In this document: one piece after another, positions 43,758 through 53,779 of the stretch
Numbering within the stretch: the stretch's first letter is position 1
Layout of the letters: each line of letters starts with the position of its first letter
NCBI GenBank assembly: GCA_019096065.1
Contig: JAGUCH010000002.1
Location: 3,484,501 to 3,548,500 of the forward strand
DNA length: 64,000 nt
Origin: Paracyclopina nana
Taxonomy: Eukaryota > Arthropoda > Copepoda > Cyclopoida > Cyclopettidae
Direction of reading: 5' to 3'
The notes under the pieces: model-generated
What the model was told of the DNA's origin: nothing
The model's input: only the letters and a program-made list of their open reading frames with translations
Database searches by the model: none
Translations under genes and position numbers: made by a program

Positions 43758-45290
43758 CCTGATAAAATGACCAGAATCTGGTCTTTATTTGGTATTCGTA
43801 AGATGCCACATTTTCATATAGTAAGTACGGTGGCCATGCTTTTTACGAAAACAAACATTACCAGCTAGTAACTGGTAATGGAATACTAAAAGTGTAAAGA
43901 AAAAGGTTATATTTTGCCTATTGAGTGTGGTCATGCTTTCTAAGTATATACATTTGTACCATAAAGCACTTATGTATATGGGGAATCGTGATGCACAAAG
44001 GCCAAATACTCCCGTGGCAGATGCCAGAAAGTATGGAAATAAAGTGAACAAAATATTGCTGCGTCTGATTTAACAAAATCAGTGTGTAGGGTAATATGTC
44101 ATCACCAGGGAATGGAGCCTCTTATTAGGCCCCTGATACTGTTATAGCTAGTATACTAAGAACGTCATGCAAATAAAAATCTGATTTGGCGTAACTTAGG
44201 ATGCTGGCTTCAGATGTATGATAAAATCTTTCAGAACTTTGCCCCTAGGCAATTGGAAGTTGCAAGTGGGGTTGATCAAAGTGATCAGTGGGGCGCAGCT
44301 TTTATGCCACTCCCACTGATGATATTACTATAAAATTAACGAAGTGCCTGATGCACTGTGGCTATGTTCAAATGGAACCCTTGAACAACGCATAGATGCG
44401 AATGGTACGATGTGTGGAACTGTTTTCGAGCTTATAACTTGAAAATAACCCGAACAAAATGTCACGAATGATTACAAATTCGTGTACCTTTTTTACGATT
44501 TTTTACTCATCAGTGAAATGCTTAGCCAGCACAATAGCACTGGCGTCAGCGTTACAATATTATAAAATATAAGGCATTTATGTCTTGCTACCTTTTAATA
44601 GAACACTATTTGTCTCCAAAAGATGATAAGTGAAAACCATTTGCAACCTTTTGGGGGCAGCTCTGGTGTGACTAGCTCCATACCAGTGTGCGACTGCAAG
44701 TGCAAATGGGGTTGATTAAGGTTGATTAAGCAAAAATCTTGCTTCCATTATGGACTTCAGAGTTGACCGCCTCTTTGATAAAATCTTAATGAGGCGATGT
44801 AAGAGTTCAGCATAAAGGATAATTGCTGGAATTCTACGCTTGAGTTCCACGAAGGTGGTAAACTCAAGCTATAAACTAAATGCGAAATGTACGCCACCCT
44901 CGGACTGAACCGAACAAGGGCACTCGCATAAGATTACCACTACTATCGGCCACTTGGCACGTAGTGTAATATAAATAAAATGAATGATAAAATAAGGTGT
45001 GTGCTGAACAACTAGGGCACATCAATTCTTAACATCATGGACGAGAAGTATCAGGCTGCCACCTGATACTTGCATACTATATGGATTTGATAAAAAGAGC
45101 AAGAATAAAATAGGGGAGCTCAGTAGCGCCTCTTGGCTACTTCTTCTTGTCCCACGTACAGCTCTTTCAACTGAGCGTGTACTATACAATATTGCCAAGC
45201 TTCCAGATGGAAAAGCAATCTGCTTAAGCTGCAAAAAGACTTTGGCCAACTTGACAAGTGCCAATCGACATTTCAATATGAATCAAAGAA

Positions 45291-45513
45291 CGGGTCGCCA
45301 TTCTTTAATCGCAGCGCTGCCCAGCCATGGGTGGGCGTGGGCTAGCGCAATAATAGCCTACGTTGCATTAAGCAACTTTAAAAATAAAAATTAGAAGACA
45401 AAAATGAAGGATGCGACACCCTTGCAAGCGGGTCGCCGTTCTTCATGCACTGCTCTGCCCGAATTGGGCTAGAGCAAGCGCGATAATAGATTACGTTGCA
45501 TTAAGCAACTTTA
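45291..45513 (+). repeat. Direct repeat of about 90 bp (45291-45380 and 45429-45513)
   Basis: Both copies start CGGGTCGCC(A/G)TTCTT and end ACGTTGCATTAAGCAACTTTA. In between they keep GGGCTAG and a GCGCAATAATAG/GCGCGATAATAG word. The ends are nearly identical, the middles differ. It lies inside the hairpin-rich region. Confidence 0.8.
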
Positions 45514-47837
45514 GAAACGTCCATGGCCACAGCGTCCTGTGACCATGTTTATTTAAAAAATTATTATTATTTTATTAGTACTGAGCAAAAGGATACTTAC
45601 CTGAAGACTGCCAAGTTTTGGAAGGATTTTCCTCCCAAAACCTGAGCTTCTTGGGTAGGGGGGGTACCCAGAGCCAGAGCACGCACAAGCCAGAGAGCGA
45701 GTGCGCGCTGTCACTAAAAATTCCAAAAAAATGGAGGCGTCCTTAAAACAGACGCGACCACATCTAGTTTGAGGCGGTTTTACCCCTTTGTTAAAGCAAG
45801 CTGAAGTCTAGACCGAAACAGCCCAAGAATTCCAAGGGAACAGTCTGCCCTAAAACTATAACAATGCACACCAATAGGAAAAACGTAGCGCTTATATTAT
45901 AACATCCTGGCCCGCGTCAGGGTGCAATTATATAAGGGGTGTGGCGCCACCTAGAGACCAAGGGGCCCGCGCCCATTTGAAAACGTTTTTGCTAAATTAG
46001 CAGATAATTTTGCAAAATAAGCAGACTGCAAACTAAAACATTGTAGTTTTGCTCGGGAAAAAGATATCCAAAAGCGACTGGATTTGTCAAAATTCTGCCA
46101 AATTCTAATAAATGCTGAGTAGCCTTTGCAGAACTTTCCCTACAAGATATGTACACGTATGGAAATTTGAGCATTAAGGTAAACTAAGCTAAAGTTCTTG
46201 CTCGGTCAGCTGAACAAGCTTCTATATAAAAAAGCTGACTTATATCAAAAAATCTGTCTATGATATTTTGGGTGCAGTGACCACTGAAACCATTAGTAAA
46301 AGTGTGCTGGCTGCAACGTATGTGACGTAGCCGTAGCCTCCAGGGGGCGCGACTATCCCCATATAACTGTGGCAAGGATGATGCATATTTTATGCAACAA
46401 CCTAGTACCTGAAACAGTACATCATTGGTGCCGTTATGCATGGCTTAATAAGTTGACCAGACCAATACTAAGTTTGGCAAGGAGTTTATAGAAAACATCC
46501 GGACTTGATTATGTATTCAAAGATAGATATCATGATGCTTGGTCATGAATTGAGCTAGAACCTACTGGAAACCATACTTTATTATCTTTTTGTTCCTCGT
46601 CTGGTTCTATGGTTTTGCCCTGGGACCAGATTGAGTTGCAAAAGGTGACTGATGCCGCAGAGTACGCGCCTTATAAAAAGGCCGATAATTGCTCTAGTAG
46701 CTCTTGCTTTTCCGTCCTATAACCGAGCTATCTGTACTGGTACTCAGTCACAAATAAGCGCACAATTTTTATGTGGCCCCATTTTGGGCCTTTAATGATA
46801 ACTAGACAAAGCTATAAGGTAAAGCTTTACAATGAAAACGATAAACAGTGAGTGCTCGTTTACCATTACATGGAAACAAATAAATAGTACTCAAACAGGT
46901 TATGTGTCTGTGCCTAAAGTTGGCCTTTAGCGAGCCAGAAGTTTTGGGTTGGATGAGGGACAATGACCCTTCTGAACAGACAATGAACTGCCATGAGTTG
47001 AGTAATGGTTATTGCTTGGCAAAAAACATTATTGAACGTCTTCCCCGCTGTGTGGTTTTGCTAGAAGATGAAAATAATGGCAGACACTGCCCATAAAAAG
47101 CAATGGTACGGCAGACAGTAAATGGGTAAAACGTTACAAACGTTGCGGTTAATAGTACTGAGGGTTGCGCCAGAGGGTGCTCCATGACTCGTTGACTATG
47201 CTGCACCTGAAAATTACTGCCTGCCTGCGAAGCGAAACCCGAAATAATAGCTTTGCAGGTATGTGCTTGGGGCTGTAATACATAGCCTTCTTTACTGTAG
47301 CTGCAGGTGGCTTAAAAATGGCTATTCATGCTACAAGTATGAGAATGTTCAATGTAAATGAGAAAATGGTTTGATGGTTGCTAAACAAAAATGTACGAAC
47401 AAACCATTACTTTATGACAACTTTGTGCTTGTCTGCTTCTGGGGTTCTGTCCCCAGGAGTAGGTACCGTGCAGTAGCATTCAGTGGTCTGTCATGTAGCA
47501 GTACACTGGAATCTTACTAAAAGCTTCCAGTTAGAAAGCGCTTAATATAAGCTTATGGCCATAGGACCACTGTCTGCTAAAGGTCACACAATTTTTGTAG
47601 GGCTTCGAGCCCATTATAATGTATTATGTGTGGCCTAAGAACACTTATGATGCTTATAAAAAACTTGAAGAAAAAGTCATGTTCTATGAGCAATAATGTT
47701 AAGCGTGGAGGCTAGTAAAGCTAGCTGACATGATGCTACTATAATTTTGCACTTCCTGTAAATCGTTCGATTTTAGGGCTCGACCACTGTGCAAAATGGG
47801 GCGATCTGATCTGGAACGTGTTACTGAGGCTCCAGAC

Positions 47838-47945
47838 TTAGCTGAAAATAACTTTCTCAGTGAAAGAAGTAAGCTTGCCCACCAACAAAATGATCGCTAA
47901 GATAATGGCGATAAAGAATGCGAGATAAGCTGTGTACGCTGGCAT
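47838..47945 (-). CDS. Possible 35-residue membrane microprotein
   Basis: A short minus-strand frame from ATG 47945 encodes one strongly hydrophobic helix (AYLAFFIAIILAIILLVG) with a short polar tail. The segment is part of a longer open frame reaching 48131. It could be chance in a non-coding region. Only the clean membrane-helix pattern supports it. Confidence 0.22.
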   Translation of the reverse strand: MPAYTAYLAFFIAIILAIILLVGKLTSFTEKVIFS

Positions 47946-49507
47946 TTTACTTGCTTGCGCCTTATGAGCATAAAGGTTAGTACAGCAGTGAAGCTCGCTA
48001 GATGGTGCCGCTAGCCAAAAGAGTGGCTGGAACGGACAGTAAAGTTTGCAATATACAAAAGGTGTAGCAAAGGAACTATTTCCATTTGCTTCATCGACAA
48101 AATATGACCTAGAGGGATCATGAATGCGCACATGCTTTGTGGATAAGAACTACGTAGCACGCTATAACTTGAGAAGTGTGCAAACGAGGAGCATATCGCC
48201 ACATTGTACGTAAAGAAAATGTGCATCAATAAAGGCATTTAACTTTGTGACTCTGTTTGTGCTTGGGGTTCTGCCCCCTACAAGCCAAATGAGACGCTGC
48301 CGTAATAGTGGCCATAAGCTGAGTAGTTGCCTCTCCACCTCAGGTTAGACTCATAAATGAGCTCTTGGCAAATGGCGCTAATTACACGAAGGCAGTTAAT
48401 TTTTGTGGGGCTCAAAAGCGAGCCCTATCATTTAAAAGGTAAAATATGAGGGCATTGACTTGGAAAAGTTCTGAGCGTGCTGATGTGAAAAAGAGCTCAT
48501 GATAATAACCGGTGCTTCTTATGCGCCAATGAGAATGCAAATATCATCTTAGCACTCAGTCTAAGAACGAAACATTATGAATATAAATTACCGCTGTGTT
48601 AGTGCTAGGGGGCGCCACGGGTGGTAATCGTGAATCATTAATTCCACCAGTAATGTCATGCCATTATAGCGTAGAGGCATGAGAACCAAGGAGCAGTGCT
48701 TTAATGTGGACTTATTATTAATGTGCATCGAGAACCTTGCTGAAGTTTTGAAAGGTGTCGAGGCTAATATGTACTGCGTCTTTTACCAAAAGAGAAAATA
48801 AGACTGATGGAAAGATGGTACCGCAGTGTGTGCTAAACAGACCATATTTTTGTTCACTTTTTGTTCCTAGTCTCAGCTTGGGTTTTGCCCCTTGCTTGAG
48901 CTAAGGTGCGTAAGGCATCTGGGATCAGAAGAATAAAGCGATGCTCCAGGGGCTAGTCCCTTGGTTTATGGGCTTGAACTTTCTTCTTTTCTCTGCTTAT
49001 GACACCTGATTTCGGATGCCTCCACGCACCCGTATTTTTGTTGGGCGATAGCGCCCCTTAATATAGCTAATATGGAAAGTAATCTGTTCGTCGCACCGTA
49101 CAGAATTTTATGTGCAAGTGCTGAACCGAGTACGAGAAGGTTATTGTTATTACCTGCTCACGTGAGGTGACGAGATAAGACCTTAACCTCTGATTTTCTG
49201 CTATGGCTTTCTACCTGTGGAGCTAATTATAATGTGCGTGACGAACGCTGTAAATGTAGCTTTTCGCTGAGATGCGTGAAAAAGTGCGAATTAGCTATAT
49301 ACGCACATGAGAATATTGTAGTCGGCAAGGCTCAAGTTATGCCATGCTAACGTAAATATGATATGATAAGATGAGGCAGGCAAAGCAATTCGGCACTTGA
49401 AGAAGCCGTAGTTTTTGCTGAGGCCCAGACGATGATAAGTTGCTCAGCTCAGAAAACGCGAAATGATTTGCGAAAACTCAGATATCAGAAGTAAGGTGGA
49501 ACTGGCT

Positions 49508-50196
49508 TTATTGCCTGAAGGGAGGCGAGGCCGGGCCCGGCGGAAGGGTGGGCCGGGGGTGCGCCCTGTCGCCCCTCCTCGAAACCAGACAGTTCTGCAA
49601 AAATAAAAGACAGTGTCAAGGGTGATTTCATTAATCCTGATAAGGACACTTACTACACCACGCCCTCGAGGGGGTCCTCGGTCTCGGGGATCCCGAGGAG
49701 GCCGAGGACCCAGCGGGTCACCCGGGGGAGCTCCTCTGGCTCGGCCCAGACTCGGCTGACGAGCCGATACAGCCCCCGGGGCTTGGCCCGGTTGACCCAG
49801 ACCAAGCCCGGGAGCACCACCCCATAATAGGTGGCCGCCGCTGCCACGTTTATGGCGATGCCCTAGAGAATCTCTTCGGCCTGCAATGAAAAGGAAGATC
49901 GCTAAAGGGATCTAATCTGTTATGAAAAGAACTTACAACACCATCCCCCTGGCAGGTTTGGCCTTGAAGGCCCGCCAGCTGGCCTGCGGGCTCCTGGGGC
50001 AGCAGGACCGCGGACTCGGCCGCGGCCTGCCCCCCTTCGACGGGAAGGTGGGCGGGGGCAGCCGTTGCTGCTGCTGCTGCTGTTGTTTGTTCGTTTGACT
50101 GTAAAACATAAAAATGTTGTTTTATGTATAAGATTGCACTGGAATTTAAAGATTTCTGTTTGCACTTACGAAAAAACCGTCCAAAAATGGGGCCAT
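49508..50196 (-). CDS. Antisense gene B: four-exon, GC-rich gene of unknown function
   Basis: On the minus strand, exons 50196-50170, 50098-49937, 49880-49654 and 49594-49508 are bounded by good GTAAGT donors and TTGCAG or TTTACAG acceptors. The ATG at 50196 begins MAPFLDGFF. The ATG frame continues through an Ala-rich exon and meets TAG at 49865-49863, yet stays open beyond it with natural-looking sequence (YYGVVLPGLVWVNRAKPRGL). A second frame is also open across exons 2-4, very Arg/Gly/Pro-rich, and ends in TAA at 49510, overlapped by a polyadenylation signal AATAAA (49512-49507). The exons are far more GC-rich than the DNA around them. I recognise no family. Which frame is used is unresolved. 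Confidence 0.5.
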
Positions 50197-50580
50197 CTTG
50201 GAAAGAATGCTAACTGTAGCGCTACCAAGTAATTTGTCACTTATATGAGTAAGAAGTTAACCAAAAGTGCCAAAATAAAAGGAACACTTGCATTAGCTCA
50301 TAAAAGCAGCCCTGACTGCTATGCCGGCATTCTTGGTTGATGTAACTACCACACTTGGCGGTATCGAACTTGTGTTATGAATATATGACTATTAGGGCAT
50401 TAGTGCTTTTATTAGTTTATTGGATCTGTCAATGCTTATGTAAATAAAAACAATAACATAGTGCTAAAACAGACCGCATAAAATGAATAATTTCCACCCG
50501 AAAAGTTGCACTTGACGAGTGGGATGACTAAGTGTAAGACTATTGGGCCCCGCGAGGTCTGATGAGGTCGCCATGGATCA

Positions 50581-51589
50581 CTAATTGGAGGGCTCTGCTA
50601 CAGTGCTTGACAATGCGTGGGTGGCCTCGTTTGGTAGTTCTTGGATCACTGCCCCAGTGGTCCTCGGGACATTGACGTAGAACTGGCTCCGGTTGCGGCG
50701 CCTTTTGTTCCTTCTCCGCTTAGAGCGTTGGCTTTCATCTGTTTGCCCCTGTAAAAAAAGGCACCTGATGAGGATCTAAGGTACACAAAACGCATGGAGC
50801 AGACATCTTCATTGAGCTTTGATCCCATTAAGGAAACGAACAATTACTTACTTGTCCCAGTGGCCGCAGCACATCATAGATGGGCTCGTTCAATGATGGG
50901 CGTGAAAAGGTGGAGACATGGTAAGGGGTCGTGCCTCCACGTACCAAGATCATGTTATCAAAATTGGACAATGGCAATGAAGGCAACGGTCTCCTACTCA
51001 TAGTTTCGTAAAGTTCCGGGAAAGAGGGGTTTGCCAATGGCAAGGCCAGAGGCTCCAGCTCAACCTGGTCAATGACCTCTGCGTTCTCAACGCAGGCTCG
51101 GCATAGACAGCACCGCTTGCACCTCTTGTACAGGCGGTACAAGAAGCATGTGACCATGATTAGAAGAAGCTACGATGGCGAGGAAAAGTATTAATGACTA
51201 GCCTTGCTTAAATTCAATGGTCATAATTGGACTCACCAAAATGATCACTAGGGCCGCTACCAGGCCAACCCAATCCTGAACGCTGTACTGATCGAATTCG
51301 AAGAAACTTCGGGATGACGGTACAGAGGGGTCGATCTCCGCGGTATCCTTTGGAACAGACTCCATAGAGGTTGCAACCTCAGGGAGAGGACTAGTAGAGG
51401 CCGTGGTAACCCTAGTTGGGGTGCTGCAGTCGCCATTGTTGAAGTTCTTGTCCAAGACTCGGGCAAGGTCCACCTAGTGGTGGTTGCAAGGGTCTTTGCA
51501 GTGGGACGAACTGTCGTTGGCAATGTGCTAGTCATTGCTGTTGTAGTTGTAGCCGCCGTAGTGGTGGTGGGCAACTGGAGGAAACCCAT
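50581..51589 (-). CDS. Antisense gene A: three-exon single-pass membrane protein of unknown family
   Basis: On the minus strand, exons 51589-51237, 51169-50852 and 50748-50581 are separated by introns of 67 and 103 bp with GTGAGT/GTAAGT donors and a T-rich TTTACAG acceptor on the second intron. The first intron splits one membrane helix: DWVGLVAALVIIL on one side and LLLIMVTCFLY on the other, which strongly supports the splice. A Ser/Thr-rich ectodomain precedes it. The tail has a Cys/Lys/Arg cluster, tyrosine motifs (ELYETM, PIYDVL) and a basic run (KRRRNKRRRNRSQ) before TAG at 50581. The first ATG (51589, Thr-rich MGFLQLPTTTTAAT) is not in the same frame as the helix, and a TAG lies just upstream of the helix frame (about 51474). 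Either an unseen upstream exon supplies the start or exon 1 is damaged. Confidence 0.55.
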
Positions 51590-51916
51590 GACTTATGTAT
51601 ATAAACAACTGTAAAGTTGGGCTATTATAAGTTCAAGGGTTGATATGCTGCTGAAGACTGCGTGAAAGCTGACCAGGGCATTGCCTTTTATGCAAGAGAG
51701 CTTGACGTATGTTGCAAGACCGAGACTTGAGCAGTGGAATTTGTTGACTCAGCATCTTGGAGACAAGAGCAACGATTTCAGCGGGGAGAAATGATTCACC
51801 TCGGCAACGAGAAAATTGCGCACTATAATATGAACGTGCTGGAGAAATTATGGTAATAATAACGCTGTGAGGCGCTGTTGGTTACCTGGTTGAGAGCTAT
51901 AAAAGAAGGGGTGGAA
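51590..51916. promoter_or_regulatory. Possible divergent promoter between antisense gene A and the sense-strand gene
   Basis: About 330 bp separate two divergently oriented frames. TATATA on the minus strand (about 51598-51603) lies just upstream of the Thr-rich ATG. On the plus strand CACTATAATATG (about 51821-51832) lies some 85 bp before the ATG at 51917. A minus-strand T/C-rich tract ending in CAG near 51613 could instead be a splice acceptor. This is positional inference. Confidence 0.3.
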
Positions 51917-53512
51917 ATGAGCAGGTTCCAGTCTATGATGAACACTGCTACCGATACCACCCTCCCCAGTCTTGCCAAACTTGGTGAAGCTTTGCCTGAA
52001 AACGAGATGGACCAGAAAAAGAACGGTGAAGTCCGAACGGTTGTCGTAGTCATGATCCCGCAACTGGAGGATCATGAACATGAGGCTCTACTTATGGAAG
52101 AGGTACCTGAGGGTGTGGCCCCTGGTACCATTGATCAGGATGCATACCGGGCTAATGCCCAGTTTTGGGACGAAGAAAGTGCTGGATTAGACCAGATGGC
52201 GCTCTTTGCTGATACCCAAACTGGTGATGAGGCTGACGAGGCTGAGGGGCCTCCCTTACTTGTGAGGGGAGGTGAGGCTTCAAGGAAGGACTCTGGTGAC
52301 CAGGTTATCCACGAGAATGTAGAACATGAAGTTGCTACTGTGACTCGGGCTCCAAATGCTAGAGTTATGACTGAAAAAATGGATCAGGATGATGAAGGAC
52401 TAGCACCTACTCACAATGTTGAGGTAGCCCGTGCTGACCCAAGATTGATGAGGCCTTGCATAGTTGAGCTCCCCCTTGGGGATGAAGCTGTGAGGCTGAG
52501 GTATCCTGTGGCGTATCAGGACTTGATCCGCCCCCATTGCCGGACACCTTCAAGGCGTATAACCGTCAAGCAATGGCAGTACGAGAATTGGTCCAGAGGG
52601 GCTTTAACGAGGCCATGTTAAAAGTGGCTATCAGTAATACTCCGATGGTTAGCCGTGAGAGAGCCTTTGATATCACGGTACGCTGCAATGGCGAGGTTCT
52701 GGAGCAACCGGACTTCCGCCGCCCATTAAAGGTGTGTAACTTTGAGACTTTCGAGTTACAATTGAAGCCAGTTAGCGAGGGAGGACCGCTACCAGATTTT
52801 GTGGTGGTCTTCTTGATGTTGGGGACGCTCGGTCTTCAATTTGCCAAAGGAGGCTGCGTTCAATGACACCTATCATCGACGCACTAATGTCAGGGATTGG
52901 GCTGCGATTCAAAGTCCCTCTGCACTTAGCTACGCAGTCTACAATGTCCAAGGAAGAGACGGTGCCAGGGTACCTGTTGTGGTGTCCAAGCATCTGGCTA
53001 AACATGGCGTTGTTCAATTAAAGCCAACTCTGGATAGGTCTTTTGCCAATGCCAGGCTTTTTATGGATGTGAGCTCACCTTACTTCCAATTGCACGTTGG
53101 AACCCCGTCTTGCCTTATGCATGAGGTTGCTCAAGCCCCACGAAGAATCGATATCAAAGTTGACATGACTGCCATGCTACCTCGCGAGGTAGGCAGGTTT
53201 GTGGAAAGAGTAGAGCGCTCTAACCCCCAAGCGATGCGTTTCATCTCTGGGGCCCGCTCACTGAAGGTAGCTGAAATACAGGATCGGCCACAGAAAAACC
53301 GTCGAGGTACCCGCACTTACTTGGAGGCGGCGACCAATCAATCTGCTGGGGCCATGTCTATAAAACAAGGAGCTCCAAAAGCGAAACGTACCAAGGGTGA
53401 CAAGGAAAAGGCTCGATTGGGCCAATTAATTGTAGCCAAGATGGAGACGCTATCATCAACTGACTTGAAGTCCTTTGGAGCGGCGATAAATGAGTTTGTT
53501 GACCAATTCTAA
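51917..53512 (+). CDS. Unknown sense-strand gene of the giant element (two frame changes)
   Basis: Three open frames follow one another: 51917 to about 52530, 52537 to about 52815, and 52841-53512. In each, natural-looking protein sequence stops being open where the next begins, so I read them as one gene of about 530 codons with frame changes near a C-run at 52532-52537 and near 52815. The N-terminal third is acidic (Asp/Glu-rich). The middle has hydrophobic beta-like sequence (AFDITVRCNG). The C-terminus is basic with KAKRTKGDKEKARLGQ. No signal peptide, membrane helix, zinc finger or known domain is seen. Its position just before the envelope gene suggests a structural or regulatory accessory protein; that is inference. 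Confidence 0.5.
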
Positions 53513-53779
53513 ACATTGTATTTTGACTTTGTTGTAGATATGGATTATGAGTTTTGATCTACTTTGCTAATTGGACCTCGGGTTCTAAGTAGGTTAGACT
53601 CGAGATATACGGTATTATAAAGTAAGATATGGTCTTGTGCGCACCTGACTATACTAATAAATGTTTGGTGGGGAAGGCTGGCTCGCTTGCCTTGCCCGAA
53701 ACAAGTACCTGTTGTACATATAAAGGCGGCGTAGGCCTGGGGCCTAGTCAGTTTTTACTTGACATTCGCTGAGTTAATA

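Larger units (their letters stand above)
43758..49507 (+). other. Long hairpin-dense, modular non-coding region of the giant element
   Basis: About 5.7 kb with no convincing gene on either strand but many short perfect inverted repeats. Examples: CATTACCAG/CTGGTAATG (43856-43880), CACGAAT/ATTCGTG (44463-44484), GCCAG/CTGGC (44525-44544), CGCCTC/GAGGCG (44768-44796), a 9+4-bp stem at 44838-44869, and a 10-bp stem with 6-nt loop at 45046-45071. In the right part, G-run/C-run hairpins recur near 46611, 47440, 48265 and 48890. CAATTTTT followed by a GGGCT-type hairpin recurs at 46763, 47588 and 48398. The spacing is about 0.8 kb, so the region seems built of diverged repeated modules. Confidence 0.6.

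Noticed and set aside
45593-45760. A U1 snRNA gene
   Set aside because: Only the first 11 bases match. The stem-loops and Sm site expected downstream were not recognised. An antisense splice donor explains the match equally well.
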